Below are positions 26,948 through 35,930 of a stretch of DNA of 64,000 nucleotides, in pieces. The stretch's first letter is position 1. Each line of letters begins with the position of its first letter. The notes below the pieces were generated by a model, which was not told where the DNA came from, ran no database searches, and saw nothing but the letters and a program-made list of their open reading frames with translations. The DNA lies in contig CAVOGL010000008.1 in NCBI GenBank assembly GCA_963695415.1, positions 310,001-374,000 on the forward strand, in the 5' to 3' direction. This DNA is from CAVXWV01 sp963695415. Lineage in GTDB: Bacteria > Chloroflexota > Anaerolineae > Anaerolineales > UBA4823. The position numbers were made by a program, and so were the translations under genes.

Positions 26948-29272
26948 TTAATTGGGCTCCAGAAAGGCGATTGATTTTCCCTGTGCATCGTCCATCACCA
27001 GCTCCAGGTGGTGCGCATGGCGGTACGTGTCCACGGAAATCAAGCGTAGACTTTCATCCAGACCAACTTCTTCCGGGAGAAACATCCTCATGTGGTTTGG
27101 TGTGTCGTAGAAGAACATACGGTTGAAAATCACATCACTGTCGTCCAGCGAGATCGCCAGGGGGTAGATGTTCGATTCCAGCAAATCCTGAAAAAAGTGG
27201 GTTCCGAATGAAGCTTCTGGCGTTGTCCCGATCTGCTGACCAGCCAACTCGACCAGAGCGCGAGTGTTGTAGATATCGGCGTATCCAATCTGCACACCCA
27301 GGTCCGGGCTGGCAGTACCCCAGCGCCCCGGACCAACACAAATGAACACCTGCCCTTTGAGAACGGCGTTTAACCTTCCGATGGCGCGACCCAATTCCGC
27401 TCGCGCTGAAGGCGTTGGCAGGGCAAAATACTTTTCGGGCGGCACAAACAATACATAGCGAATCTCACTTACCCTGCCCTGAGGTGCCATTTGCGTGGTG
27501 GAAAAGATAATGTCTTCCTGCCTTAAATCTTTCGGTAATGTTGCCTCGCTCTCTCGTAGCTGACTTTGCGGGCGGCATTGCAGCAGAACGATGTTGATCT
27601 CGGGGGTTAAAGCCTCTGCACCTTTCACCTCGACCGTAAATTCTGTGTCCACTGGGTGACCGTAATGCTTCTCCAGGGTTTGCAGCATCCTCCTGAGATA
27701 TTTCGCAACTGGTGTGCGGCGCAAAAACTGGTCGAAGGTGAGTACCAGGTGATCGCGTGACCCTTCTTGAAGATTGTGTCGCATAGGAACCAGATACCCA
27801 CCCTGGTCAACCTGCACCAGGTAGCGCAGCAGTGGATAACGCGTGTTGAGCACTTCGTCTATTGGCAACGTTTTAAATTCATTCGACTCCAGATCGATCA
27901 GGTCGATGAACTGCTGCGAATATCGCCTGATCATTTTTGGCGAGGACTCAGGCTGCAGGTTGGGATGGCTAAGGGCTATCAGACGGGGGTAATCGTTCCC
28001 TACCCGGTCAACGGCGCGAGTGCCCAATCCCCAAACCATGCGGGCGAAGCCATCTTCGCGCTTGATCTGAGGTGACCAGCGGTACAGGTTCCGGCTGAAT
28101 GCAACACCCGCCGCATGAGGAAAATAATACTTCCCATAAGGCTCGCCCTGCACAACCTGGATCAATATCGCCATGCGCTCATCATAATCCTGCAAACCCT
28201 TGGCGCGGCGGTACAGCAAGGCATCGGGGTTGAGGATACTGGCGTAAGTACGCTTAATGGCGCGCATGAGCTCGAATAAATTTTCTTTCTGGGTGCCTTG
28301 ATTCGGGCAGAAATGGCTTTCGTATTTTCCAGCAAAAGATGTGCCCAGGTTGTCTTCGAGCAAGCTGGAGGAGCGCACGATCAATGGCTTGTTGCCCACT
28401 TCCTCAAGCAAATCTCGCAGCCGGTCAACGATATCTACCGGAAAGTCACCTTCCTGGAATTCATCCTGGATCTTGGGATAATCTGCCCGGATCTGGTCTT
28501 CCAACTTATACTTCTGATCCCCCCAGTGCATCAGACCATTCAATGCCATGTAGGTGTAGGTCAGGTCCGCACCGATAAAGTACGATTCGGGCAGCGTCAG
28601 GTGTGCGCGCAGTTCAGCATCGCCGGTCTCGGAGAGAATGCGCGCCGCCAGCAGCATCCCGGCAGCCTTACCACCGATCTTTCCCTGACCCAATTTCCGG
28701 TTGCGGATCCACTTCAGGTCCGAGATGGTGAACCAATCCTTGGCAACCTTTACATAAGCCAGCTGGTCGCTGATCATGGTGCGGATGAGGACAACTTTGA
28801 TCTCCTGGATGCGTGCCTCGTGCTGAGCACGCTCGGATGGCGGCATTCGCTCTATGGATGAAGCCTGTTCGAAAAGCATACTTTGAGGCGCAAGCTCCGG
28901 ATTAAACGCCATCTCCAATTCATCCACCCCAGCCCCACGCTCATCTAGAATATCACGGATAATCTGCTCGAAAAGGTCATGAGGCAGGTTAGAAGAAAAA
29001 CTGAAATCGGTGTATGTCTCGCGTACACGCAAAAGGCGCGTTTCCCAGACGTCGCTGGGCTCTTCTGCAAAGGGATCATGCAGCCCTTCCATCACCTGGG
29101 AGCGAATCGCCCTCTCGCGCACTTCCGCCTCAAAAGCATGCGGCGTGATAACGCCCCTATCGAACAACTCGCGGCGCATACGGGCACGAATCTGACCGCT
29201 CAATATTGGGTACTGTGACAAAGCCAGATAGATCAGCAGCGTGCGGTTTGTTGATTCAGGAGGTAATGTCAA
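26948..29272 (-). CDS. PEP/pyruvate-binding (PPDK N-terminal ATP-grasp) domain protein
   Basis: The 774-residue protein carries the PPDK/PEP-synthase nucleotide-binding module: LGQGKIGGKAAGMLLAARIL near 190, then PLIVRSSSLLEDNLGTSFAGKYESHF near 295-320 and VQGEPYGKYYF. The last third has WGTASPDLGVQIGYADIYNTRALVE. I do not see the phosphohistidine swivel motif (GGxTxHAA) or the PEP-binding barrel of full PEP synthase, so it is not a complete PpsA or PpdK. This is a stand-alone variant seen in several phyla whose reaction is unknown. It lies between dnaN and the kinase gene, all co-oriented with short gaps, and may be co-transcribed with them. Confidence 0.8.
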   Translation of the reverse strand: MTLPPESTNRTLLIYLALSQYPILSGQIRARMRRELFDRGVITPHAFEAEVRERAIRSQVMEGLHDPFAEEPSDVWETRLLRVRETYTDFSFSSNLPHDLFEQIIRDILDERGAGVDELEMAFNPELAPQSMLFEQASSIERMPPSERAQHEARIQEIKVVLIRTMISDQLAYVKVAKDWFTISDLKWIRNRKLGQGKIGGKAAGMLLAARILSETGDAELRAHLTLPESYFIGADLTYTYMALNGLMHWGDQKYKLEDQIRADYPKIQDEFQEGDFPVDIVDRLRDLLEEVGNKPLIVRSSSLLEDNLGTSFAGKYESHFCPNQGTQKENLFELMRAIKRTYASILNPDALLYRRAKGLQDYDERMAILIQVVQGEPYGKYYFPHAAGVAFSRNLYRWSPQIKREDGFARMVWGLGTRAVDRVGNDYPRLIALSHPNLQPESSPKMIRRYSQQFIDLIDLESNEFKTLPIDEVLNTRYPLLRYLVQVDQGGYLVPMRHNLQEGSRDHLVLTFDQFLRRTPVAKYLRRMLQTLEKHYGHPVDTEFTVEVKGAEALTPEINIVLLQCRPQSQLRESEATLPKDLRQEDIIFSTTQMAPQGRVSEIRYVLFVPPEKYFALPTPSARAELGRAIGRLNAVLKGQVFICVGPGRWGTASPDLGVQIGYADIYNTRALVELAGQQIGTTPEASFGTHFFQDLLESNIYPLAISLDDSDVIFNRMFFYDTPNHMRMFLPEEVGLDESLRLISVDTYRHAHHLELVMDDAQGKSIAFLEPN

Positions 29273-29293
29273 GCTAAATTATGTCCCGGGCGG

Positions 29294-30442
29294 TCAATCC
29301 CCTAAATGCATTGGCATGATCACGTGTAAGAAGTCGTCGACTCCGCTTTCCTGCCCGCCCACAGGGCGCACAACTCCGGGGCTGGTGTCGGCGGTTGTCT
29401 CCAGAGCCACATTCGGGGTGGTTATCACGTCCAGCACCTCGCGCAAAAAACGTACATTGAATGCGATCACCAATGGGTCACCTTCAATGGTCGCATCGAT
29501 GACATTTTCATTGGAGCCTGTCTGGTCAGACTGCCCGGAAATCTCGACGGTGCCTGGTTTCAATTCACCCCCTGGATTGATCTCCAGACGGGCAATATGG
29601 GACCCTTCTCGGGCGAAAATTTCCGCCTGTTTGCATGACTTGTGGAAAAGGTTTGTGGAGAGGACCGTGCGCGTGTCGCAGCGTCTGGGGATGATCGCTT
29701 CGTAATCCGGGAAGGTGCCCTCGATGAGCTGAGAGACCAGCTCGACATCCCGCGTACGGAAGATCACCTGTCCCCTGCCTGGGGGCATCGCCATCACCAG
29801 GGATTGGTCACTCTCACCCAGGATGCGCGCCAACTCACTTAAAGCCTTGCCCGGGATAACGGCGCTGATGGGTCGTGAAACCGGCATGGAGAGAGCTGCC
29901 TTCCTGACCGACAGGCGGAAACCGTCTGCAGCTGCCATCGTGATTAAATTATCTTCAACTTTTATCAAAACACCGGTCAGGATCGGTCGGGCTTCATCCG
30001 TTGAGGCGGCAAAAACCACCTGGCGGATCATCTCCTTCATATCGGTAACGTTGAGCTGGATGGAATTGGTCAAATCGGTAACCGGCATGGGCGGGAATTC
30101 CTGGGCATCGATGCATTTCAGATCTGTGTTGGAGGCACCGCTGCGCACATTCAAAGTCTGAGTGCGCACGGTTAATTCCATTTCGACCTGTTTATCCGAC
30201 AAAGTGCCCACCAATTCCGTAATGGTGCGTGCAGGCACGGTCGTCGATCCTTCTTCCTGGATCTTCGCGCCGAGCCAGCAGGTTATTCCCAGGTCCAGAT
30301 TGGTAGCAGAGAGTCTCAGGCGACCATCATCGGTCGCAACGAGGATATTGCCCAGAACAGGCAGCGTGCTGCGAGCCTGGACAGCCCGGGAGACTATGTT
30401 CAAACCATGAGCCAGGTTCTCTTGCAAGACGGTGATTTTCAT
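29294..30442 (-). CDS. dnaN: DNA polymerase III beta subunit (sliding clamp)
   Basis: A complete 382-residue clamp beginning MKITVLQENLAHGLNIVSRAV. Typical features are TLPVLGNILVAT, GRLRLSATNLDLGI, FAASTDEARPILTGVLI, AADGFRLSVRKA, the FPDYEAIIP segment and a C-terminal VRPVGGQ..DDFLHVIMPMHL close to the canonical end. It encircles DNA and tethers polymerase III. There is no dnaA or recF beside it, so the usual origin cluster is not kept here. Confidence 0.93.
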   Translation of the reverse strand: MKITVLQENLAHGLNIVSRAVQARSTLPVLGNILVATDDGRLRLSATNLDLGITCWLGAKIQEEGSTTVPARTITELVGTLSDKQVEMELTVRTQTLNVRSGASNTDLKCIDAQEFPPMPVTDLTNSIQLNVTDMKEMIRQVVFAASTDEARPILTGVLIKVEDNLITMAAADGFRLSVRKAALSMPVSRPISAVIPGKALSELARILGESDQSLVMAMPPGRGQVIFRTRDVELVSQLIEGTFPDYEAIIPRRCDTRTVLSTNLFHKSCKQAEIFAREGSHIARLEINPGGELKPGTVEISGQSDQTGSNENVIDATIEGDPLVIAFNVRFLREVLDVITTPNVALETTADTSPGVVRPVGGQESGVDDFLHVIMPMHLGD

Positions 30443-30536
30443 GCTGGGCGACCTCTCTTCAATCGATAATTGCGGTAAATATATCTATGTGATTTTACCA
30501 TGCCTGCCGTCACAGACCAGCAATATCCATTTGAGG

Positions 30537-31823
30537 TCAGAGCCAACCGCGCAGCTCCATCGCCTGCACCACGCGATCGATGGCTACCATGTATGCCGCG
30601 TCGCGCATGTAAACTCCCTCCGCCTGAGATGTGGCAATAACACTCTTAAATGCTTGACTGATCTTAGTATCCAGGCGCTGCAGCACCTCATCATGAGTCC
30701 AGTAGAAATTCATGTCGTTCTGCACACCCTCGAAATAGGAGACGATCACCCCGCCAGAATTGCACAGGAAATCAGGGATATTGAATATCCCGTTGGAGCG
30801 CAGGACTTCATCGGCTTCAGGAGTTGTAGGTCCATTAGCGCCTTCCGCCACAATCTTCACCCTGCTGCTGAGCTGTTTGACGGTCTCTGCATTGATTTGA
30901 CCTTCCAGTGCGCCTGGGATGAGCACGTCCACATCCTTTGCCAACCAGGCATCCCCGTGCTCACGGACGTAACCAGCGGCGTGAGCTCGCTCCTTATCGA
31001 TTGTGCCATATTGGTCGGTGATCGTTTGCAGGAAGCGTGCGTTGACCCCATCCGGATGGCTGTAGGTATAGGCAGTGCGGTCGTCACGGTCCCAACAGGA
31101 CACGCATGCCACCTTGCCTCCCAATAACTCGCAGAAAGCAATGGCAGCATACTGTGACACATTCCCAAATCCTTGCAGCCCGGCAACAGCTTTCTGGGGG
31201 TCAATTTTGAGATGCTTCATCGCATCACGTACGGAATAAATCACCCCATAACCGGTGGCTTCTGTTCTCCCTGCTGAACCTCCCCCACCCAATGGTTTGC
31301 CTGTGATGACGCCGGGCGTAAACTGCCCGACAAGCTTGGAATATTCATCCATCATCCAGCCCATCATCTGCGGATTGGTACCCACGTCCGGCGCGGGGAC
31401 GTCCTGGCGAGGTCCAATGTTGCGCCACATCTGGTCAACCCAGCCTCGGCATAATTTCTCCTTTTCGGAGATCGTCAATGATGCCGAATCAACCGGAACG
31501 CCTCCTTTCCCGCCTCCCAGGGGTATATCTGCGACCGATGTTTTCCAGGTCATCCACATCGCCAGGGCACGCACCGTATCAACCGTCTCAGCCGGATGAA
31601 AACGTATACCGCCTTTGGCAGGTCCACGGGCGTCGTTATGCTGCACACGATATCCGAAGAAGACGCGGATGGATCCGTCATCCATGTGCACCGGGATTTG
31701 GAATTTGAACTCTCGCGTTGGCCAGCGTAAAATCTCTGCTACCTGTGGGTCCAGGTTCAACTGGCTCGCCACGCTGTCGAATTGTGTCTGTGCCATCTGG
31801 AAGGCGTTTATTAATACGGTCAC
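30537..31823 (-). CDS. gdhA: Glu/Leu/Phe/Val dehydrogenase (glutamate dehydrogenase)
   Basis: The 428-residue protein has the family's substrate site (YRVQHNDARGPAKGGIRFHP, catalytic-lysine region PLGGGKGGV), then the dinucleotide fold VAGLQGFGNVSQYAA and the NAGGV-like NSGGVIVSYFE. It interconverts glutamate and 2-oxoglutarate with NAD(P). The GTG at 31823 is chosen because AAGGAG sits seven bases upstream; the first ATG in frame is at 31796. A leader with a strong hairpin precedes it (31859-31888). Confidence 0.9.
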   Translation of the reverse strand: MTVLINAFQMAQTQFDSVASQLNLDPQVAEILRWPTREFKFQIPVHMDDGSIRVFFGYRVQHNDARGPAKGGIRFHPAETVDTVRALAMWMTWKTSVADIPLGGGKGGVPVDSASLTISEKEKLCRGWVDQMWRNIGPRQDVPAPDVGTNPQMMGWMMDEYSKLVGQFTPGVITGKPLGGGGSAGRTEATGYGVIYSVRDAMKHLKIDPQKAVAGLQGFGNVSQYAAIAFCELLGGKVACVSCWDRDDRTAYTYSHPDGVNARFLQTITDQYGTIDKERAHAAGYVREHGDAWLAKDVDVLIPGALEGQINAETVKQLSSRVKIVAEGANGPTTPEADEVLRSNGIFNIPDFLCNSGGVIVSYFEGVQNDMNFYWTHDEVLQRLDTKISQAFKSVIATSQAEGVYMRDAAYMVAIDRVVQAMELRGWL

Positions 31824-31849
31824 TGATGTACTCCTTGTGTCTGATTTCA

Positions 31850-31946
31850 TTAAAACATAAACGGGCACCCCGGATGGGGTACCCGTTTCGTTTGACCTGA
31901 GCCGTTAAGCTTTAAGCCAATGTTGCTCATTGCAACTCTGATTATA
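31850..31946 (-). promoter_or_regulatory. leader of the glutamate dehydrogenase gene: -10 box, short ORF, hairpin
   Basis: On the minus strand TATAAT (31946-31941) is followed by an ATG at 31930 opening 26 codons to a stop at 31850, with no ribosome site. The end of this ORF is a hairpin: arms 31859-31871 and 31876-31888 pair in 12 of 13 positions around GGAT, followed by a T-rich stretch (TTTATGTTTTAA). It could be a gatB terminator, an attenuator with leader peptide, or both. The gap 31824-32052 also holds the palindrome CCACTTAAGTGG (32001-32012) and no other gene. Confidence 0.4.
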
Positions 31947-32052
31947 CCCTATCGCTGCACAGCATCCTGACTGGGTGAGTCGTTCCGGGCGATCACACAA
32001 CCACTTAAGTGGGTACTACGAAACAGTAACTCACATTGGCAATATTCGGGGA

Positions 32053-33548
32053 TTATATATTCGCCTTTAAATCCAACAACCGGCGGTCCAGCTCCGCCTG
32101 GACGACCGCCGGGTTAGCTTTACCAGCCGCCAGGCGCATCACCTGCCCGAATAACCAGCGTGACACTGTCTCTTTACCGCCCAGGTAAGAAGCCACCTGC
32201 TCAGGGTTATCGGCTAAAACCTTCGCTACCATTGATGCGATTTCGCCTTGATCGGAAATCTGGCGCAAACCTTTACGCGAAACAATCACCTCAGGAGGTT
32301 CACCACTGGCAAACATTTCAGCTAGCACACTTTTAGCCGTTGTCTGGTTGATTTCTCCAGAAGAAACCATCACCAGCAGCTGAGCAAGCGCCTGAGGCGT
32401 GACCTTTACTTCTGCGATGGAAATGCCGGCTTCATTGATCAAGGAAAACAGATCGCCGCTGATCCAGTTGGCGGCAGTTTTTGGTGCAACCGCAGATTCA
32501 ATAAGAACTGCTTCAAAATAATCTGCTACCGGTTTCTCCACCACAAGAACACCCGCATCATATGCACCCAGGCCATAATCCGCCTGAAAACGCTTCTGGC
32601 GCGCCAGGGGCAATTCTGGCAGGTTTTCGCTCAATGCCGCAACCCACTGCGCATCAACAACCAGAGGGGGAAGGTCTGGCTCGGGGAAATAGCGGTAGTC
32701 TTCAGCCTCTTCCTTTGTGCGTTGAGAAAATGTAACCTCCCTGGAATCGTCCCAACCGCGGGTTTCCTGGATGACGCTACCCCCTTTTATGATCACTTCG
32801 ACCTGTCTCTTGATCTCGAACTCGACCGACCGCTCCAGGGCACGGAAGCTGTTCAGGTTCTTAATTTCTGTTCGCGTGCCAAATTCCGTAGAGCCAGCAG
32901 GACGTACGGAGACATTAGGCTCAATGCGCATAACGCCCTTCTGCATGTCGCCCGAATTGACCCCGAGATACTGCAGCACTGAACGTAATGTCATCGCATA
33001 AATGCGCACTTCCTCGGGTGTATGCAGGTCAGGCTCAGTGACGATCTCCAGCAGAGGCACACCTGCCCGGTTGAGATCGACAAGTGAGTACGCGCTCCCC
33101 CTTTTTCCACGTGAGTTAATTTTCCGGTATCCTCTTCCAGGTGTACGCGGCGGATGCGAATCACCCGCTCACCAGCATATGTATCAATGACCAGTTTCCC
33201 ATGCCGCGCCAGGGGTTCCTCATACTGCGAAATCTGGTATCCCTTGGGAAGATCGGGATAAAAATAATTCTTCCTGGCGAAGATGCTGATCGGGTTGATC
33301 TCACACTCCAACGCCAGTGCAACGCGCAAACCATATTCCACCGCGCGGCCGTTGACCACCGGCAGCATTCCAGGCATACCGGCACACACAGGGCAGACGA
33401 ACTGGTTGGGCGCTGCCTGTGTCGAATCGACCACCGCACAGCCGCAGAACATCTTCGATTCTGTCTCCAACTCAGCGTGGACTTCCAGACCGATGACGGC
33501 TTCAAACGCTGGCGGAGCCTGTTTATCCTTCTCTGTGCTGCCGGTCAT
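32053..33548 (-). CDS. gatB: Asp-tRNA(Asn)/Glu-tRNA(Gln) amidotransferase subunit B (single-base frameshift)
   Basis: The N-terminal frame has FEAVIGLEVHAELETESKMFCGC with the zinc-site cysteines, NQFVCPVCAGMPGMLPVVN, and FYPDLPKGYQISQYEEPL. The second frame continues DLNRAGVPLLEIVTEPDLHTPEEV and EFEIKRQVEVI, then the tail domain (GLRQISDQGEIASMVAKVL). Adding one base in the C/T homopolymer at 33097-33106 joins them, about 499 residues. GatCAB converts misacylated Glu-tRNA(Gln) or Asp-tRNA(Asn) with glutamine and ATP; GatB is the kinase/transamidation subunit. GatA and GatC are not in the window. It follows the aminotransferase gene by seven bases. Confidence 0.9.
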
Positions 33549-33555
33549 CACCTGC

Positions 33556-34722
33556 CTATCCGTGCCTTCTCAGGAAACTGCCCAAACGCAGCAGGGCTTC
33601 CTCGATTTTTTCATAAGCAGTGGCATATGAACAGCGCACAAACCCCTCGCCGCCCGGTCCAAAAGCTGAACCCGGAATAACTGCCACCTTCTCTTCCTCG
33701 AGCAGACGCTGTGCAAAGGTCTCGTCATCCATGCCGGAAATTGAGACATCCGGGAACGCATAGAAAGCGCCGCGCGGTTCGAAAGTATCTAAACCCAACG
33801 CGTTCAAACCATCGACAATCAACCGCCGGCGGCGGTCATATTCCAGGCGCATTTCCTCAACATAAGGTCTACCATTTGTCAGTGCGCCTAATACTGCAAT
33901 CTGGGCAGTGGTCGGCGCGGACATGATGGTGTACTGGTGGATGCGCAGCAGTCCCGACAGAAGTTCAGCAGAGGCTGCGGCAAAGCCGAGGCGCCATCCC
34001 GTCATGGCATAATTCTTGGAGTATCCGCCCAACAAGATCGTGCGCTCGCGCATGCCTGGGAGAGCGGAAAAACATACGTGCTCAAACCCATAAACGAGCT
34101 GGTCATATAATTCGTCCGAGATAACGACCAGGTCATGTTCTTCAGCCAGACGAGCGACCTCCAGCAGGGTCTGGCGTGAGGCGACAGCGCCGGTGGGGTT
34201 GTTGGGGTATGCGATCAGAATCGCTTTCGTGCGCGGAGTGATGGCAGCTTCCAGGTCTGCAGCTCGGACCTGGAAGTCGTTGTCGGCGTGTGTGGGCACT
34301 TCCACGGGCACACCACCCGCCAGGACCACTTCTGCCTGGTAAGAAACAAAACATGGAGTTGGCACCAGCACCTCGTCATCGTTTTCCAGGATCGCCGCAA
34401 GCGCCAGGTAAAGCGCCTCGGAAACCCCAACGGTGATCACGACCTCATCGACAGGGTCGTAAGCCACGCCATACTGCCCTAGCAGATAAGAGGCAATCTC
34501 CTGGCGCAGCTCGAGAATGCCAGAATTCGAGGTGTAATGTGTATGACCTTCCTGGAGCGAGCGGATACCTGCCTGGATGATGGGTGCGGGTGTGGTGAAG
34601 TCCGGTTCCCCGATACCCAACGAGATGACATCGTCCATCGTTGCCACGATGTCAAAAAATTTGCGGATTCCGGAAGGTTTAAGTGTCGCAACCTTTTTAG
34701 AAAGATAGGAACGATTTGTCAT
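33556..34722 (-). CDS. class I/II PLP aminotransferase (aspartate aminotransferase-like)
   Basis: The complete 388-residue fold-type I enzyme has VISLGIGEPDFTTPAPI at the start, YTSNSGILELRQEIASYL, AYPNNPTGAV, SDELYDQLVYG and the cofactor-lysine motif GGYSKNYAMTGWRLGF, ending with RCSYATAYEKIEEALLRL. It probably transfers amino groups between amino and 2-oxo acids; the exact substrate is not readable. Its ATG overlaps the stop of the nucleotidyltransferase gene (ATGA) and gatB follows closely, so the three genes look translationally coupled. Confidence 0.88.
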   Translation of the reverse strand: MTNRSYLSKKVATLKPSGIRKFFDIVATMDDVISLGIGEPDFTTPAPIIQAGIRSLQEGHTHYTSNSGILELRQEIASYLLGQYGVAYDPVDEVVITVGVSEALYLALAAILENDDEVLVPTPCFVSYQAEVVLAGGVPVEVPTHADNDFQVRAADLEAAITPRTKAILIAYPNNPTGAVASRQTLLEVARLAEEHDLVVISDELYDQLVYGFEHVCFSALPGMRERTILLGGYSKNYAMTGWRLGFAAASAELLSGLLRIHQYTIMSAPTTAQIAVLGALTNGRPYVEEMRLEYDRRRRLIVDGLNALGLDTFEPRGAFYAFPDVSISGMDDETFAQRLLEEEKVAVIPGSAFGPGGEGFVRCSYATAYEKIEEALLRLGSFLRRHG

Positions 34723-35730
34723 AATGCCACTTCCGTGTTGTCGCCGGCATTAATGCTGGCACCTCGCCGCGAGATGTATCCGCGCCTGCCTACCAACGAT
34801 TTTTCAAGGATGATCTGCTTGACGCGCTTCTTCTTCCAGGATCGAATCCTGGATGATGCTCTGCTCGACCTGGCAGCCCGCGCCAAGGGAAACATAGGGT
34901 CCGATAATCGAATTACTCACCTGAGCGCTCGGGTGGATGTACACTGGAGGCTGCACCACTAATCCCGAACGTGCAGCTGCCTGCTCACTGTTGTCCATCC
35001 CGTGGTTGAGCAGGTAGCGGTTGGTCTCCAACAGTGCCTCCGACGTCCCGGCATCCAACCAGGTAGTGACATGGCAGGTGCGCATTTTCAAACCATTTTC
35101 CAGCATGATATTGACCGCATCCACCAGGAAATATTCACCCTTCAACCGCAGCTCTCGCTGCATTTGTTCCTCGATCGCTGCCAGGAGCGCGCTTGAATCC
35201 TGGAAATAATAAAAACCAACCACAGCCAGGTTGTTGGACATGTCAGTGGGTTTCTCCACCAGCTGGCGCACATAACCATCAGATCCTACTTCAGCCACAC
35301 CAAACCGGCGCGGATCAGGCACCTTTTTAACCCAGACGACCGCCTCCGCGTGATTGGTGGCAATGCAGCTGAGGTCTGTTTCAATCAATGTGTCAGCGAA
35401 GATCATCAACATGGGACCCTGAAGATATTCACGCGCCAACCAGATTGCGTGGGATTGGCCGCGTGGGTTTTCTTGAACAACCGTGTGTGCTTTCAGGTCA
35501 GGATAATTGTCCCGGATGTGGGTCTCGATCTGGTCACCCAGGTAACCAACGATACTGACCAGTTCAACGTTCTCCCGGTCCGGCAGGGTGGCAAGGATCG
35601 CCAGGACATGATCCAGAACCGTCTTACCGGCAACACTGATCAGTTGTTTGGGCTTGCTCCAGGTATGCGGTCGCAGGCGGGTGCCCAGCCCCGCCATGGG
35701 GATAACAATCTTCAGGGTTTGCTCTGTCAT
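34719..35730 (-). CDS. sugar-phosphate nucleotidyltransferase (single-base frameshift near the end)
   Basis: The N-terminus IVIPMAGLGTRLRPHTWSKPKQLISVAGKTVLDHVL is the NTP-binding signature of glucose-1-phosphate thymidylyl/uridylyltransferases. MLMIFADTLIE, VEKPTDMSNNLAVVGFYYF and TWLDAGTSEALLETN follow, then a hexapeptide-repeat tail (PPVYIHPSAQVSNSIIGPYVSLGAGC). The frame stops at 34804, but shifting by one base at the GAAGAAGAAG run near 34825-34835 continues with VKQIILEKSLVGRRGYISRRGA to a TGA at 34719 that overlaps the next ATG by four bases. The enzyme activates a sugar phosphate for polysaccharide or dTDP-sugar synthesis. Confidence 0.82.
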
Positions 35731-35930
35731 TCAATATCCTCTCAGGAGATTGGCTGGGAATGACCAGTCGTTCCCAACCGCGGCATATTATACCCTTCAC
35801 ACCCCGCCACCTGGAAACCAATCCTGCCTGTTTTGACCAGGCTGATTCTCTCAAACGAAACAGGGTACAATTCCCTGGAATTCAAAACCTCAGGCGTTTC
35901 CAGGGGCTTCAACCCCCTCGTCCATTACCA

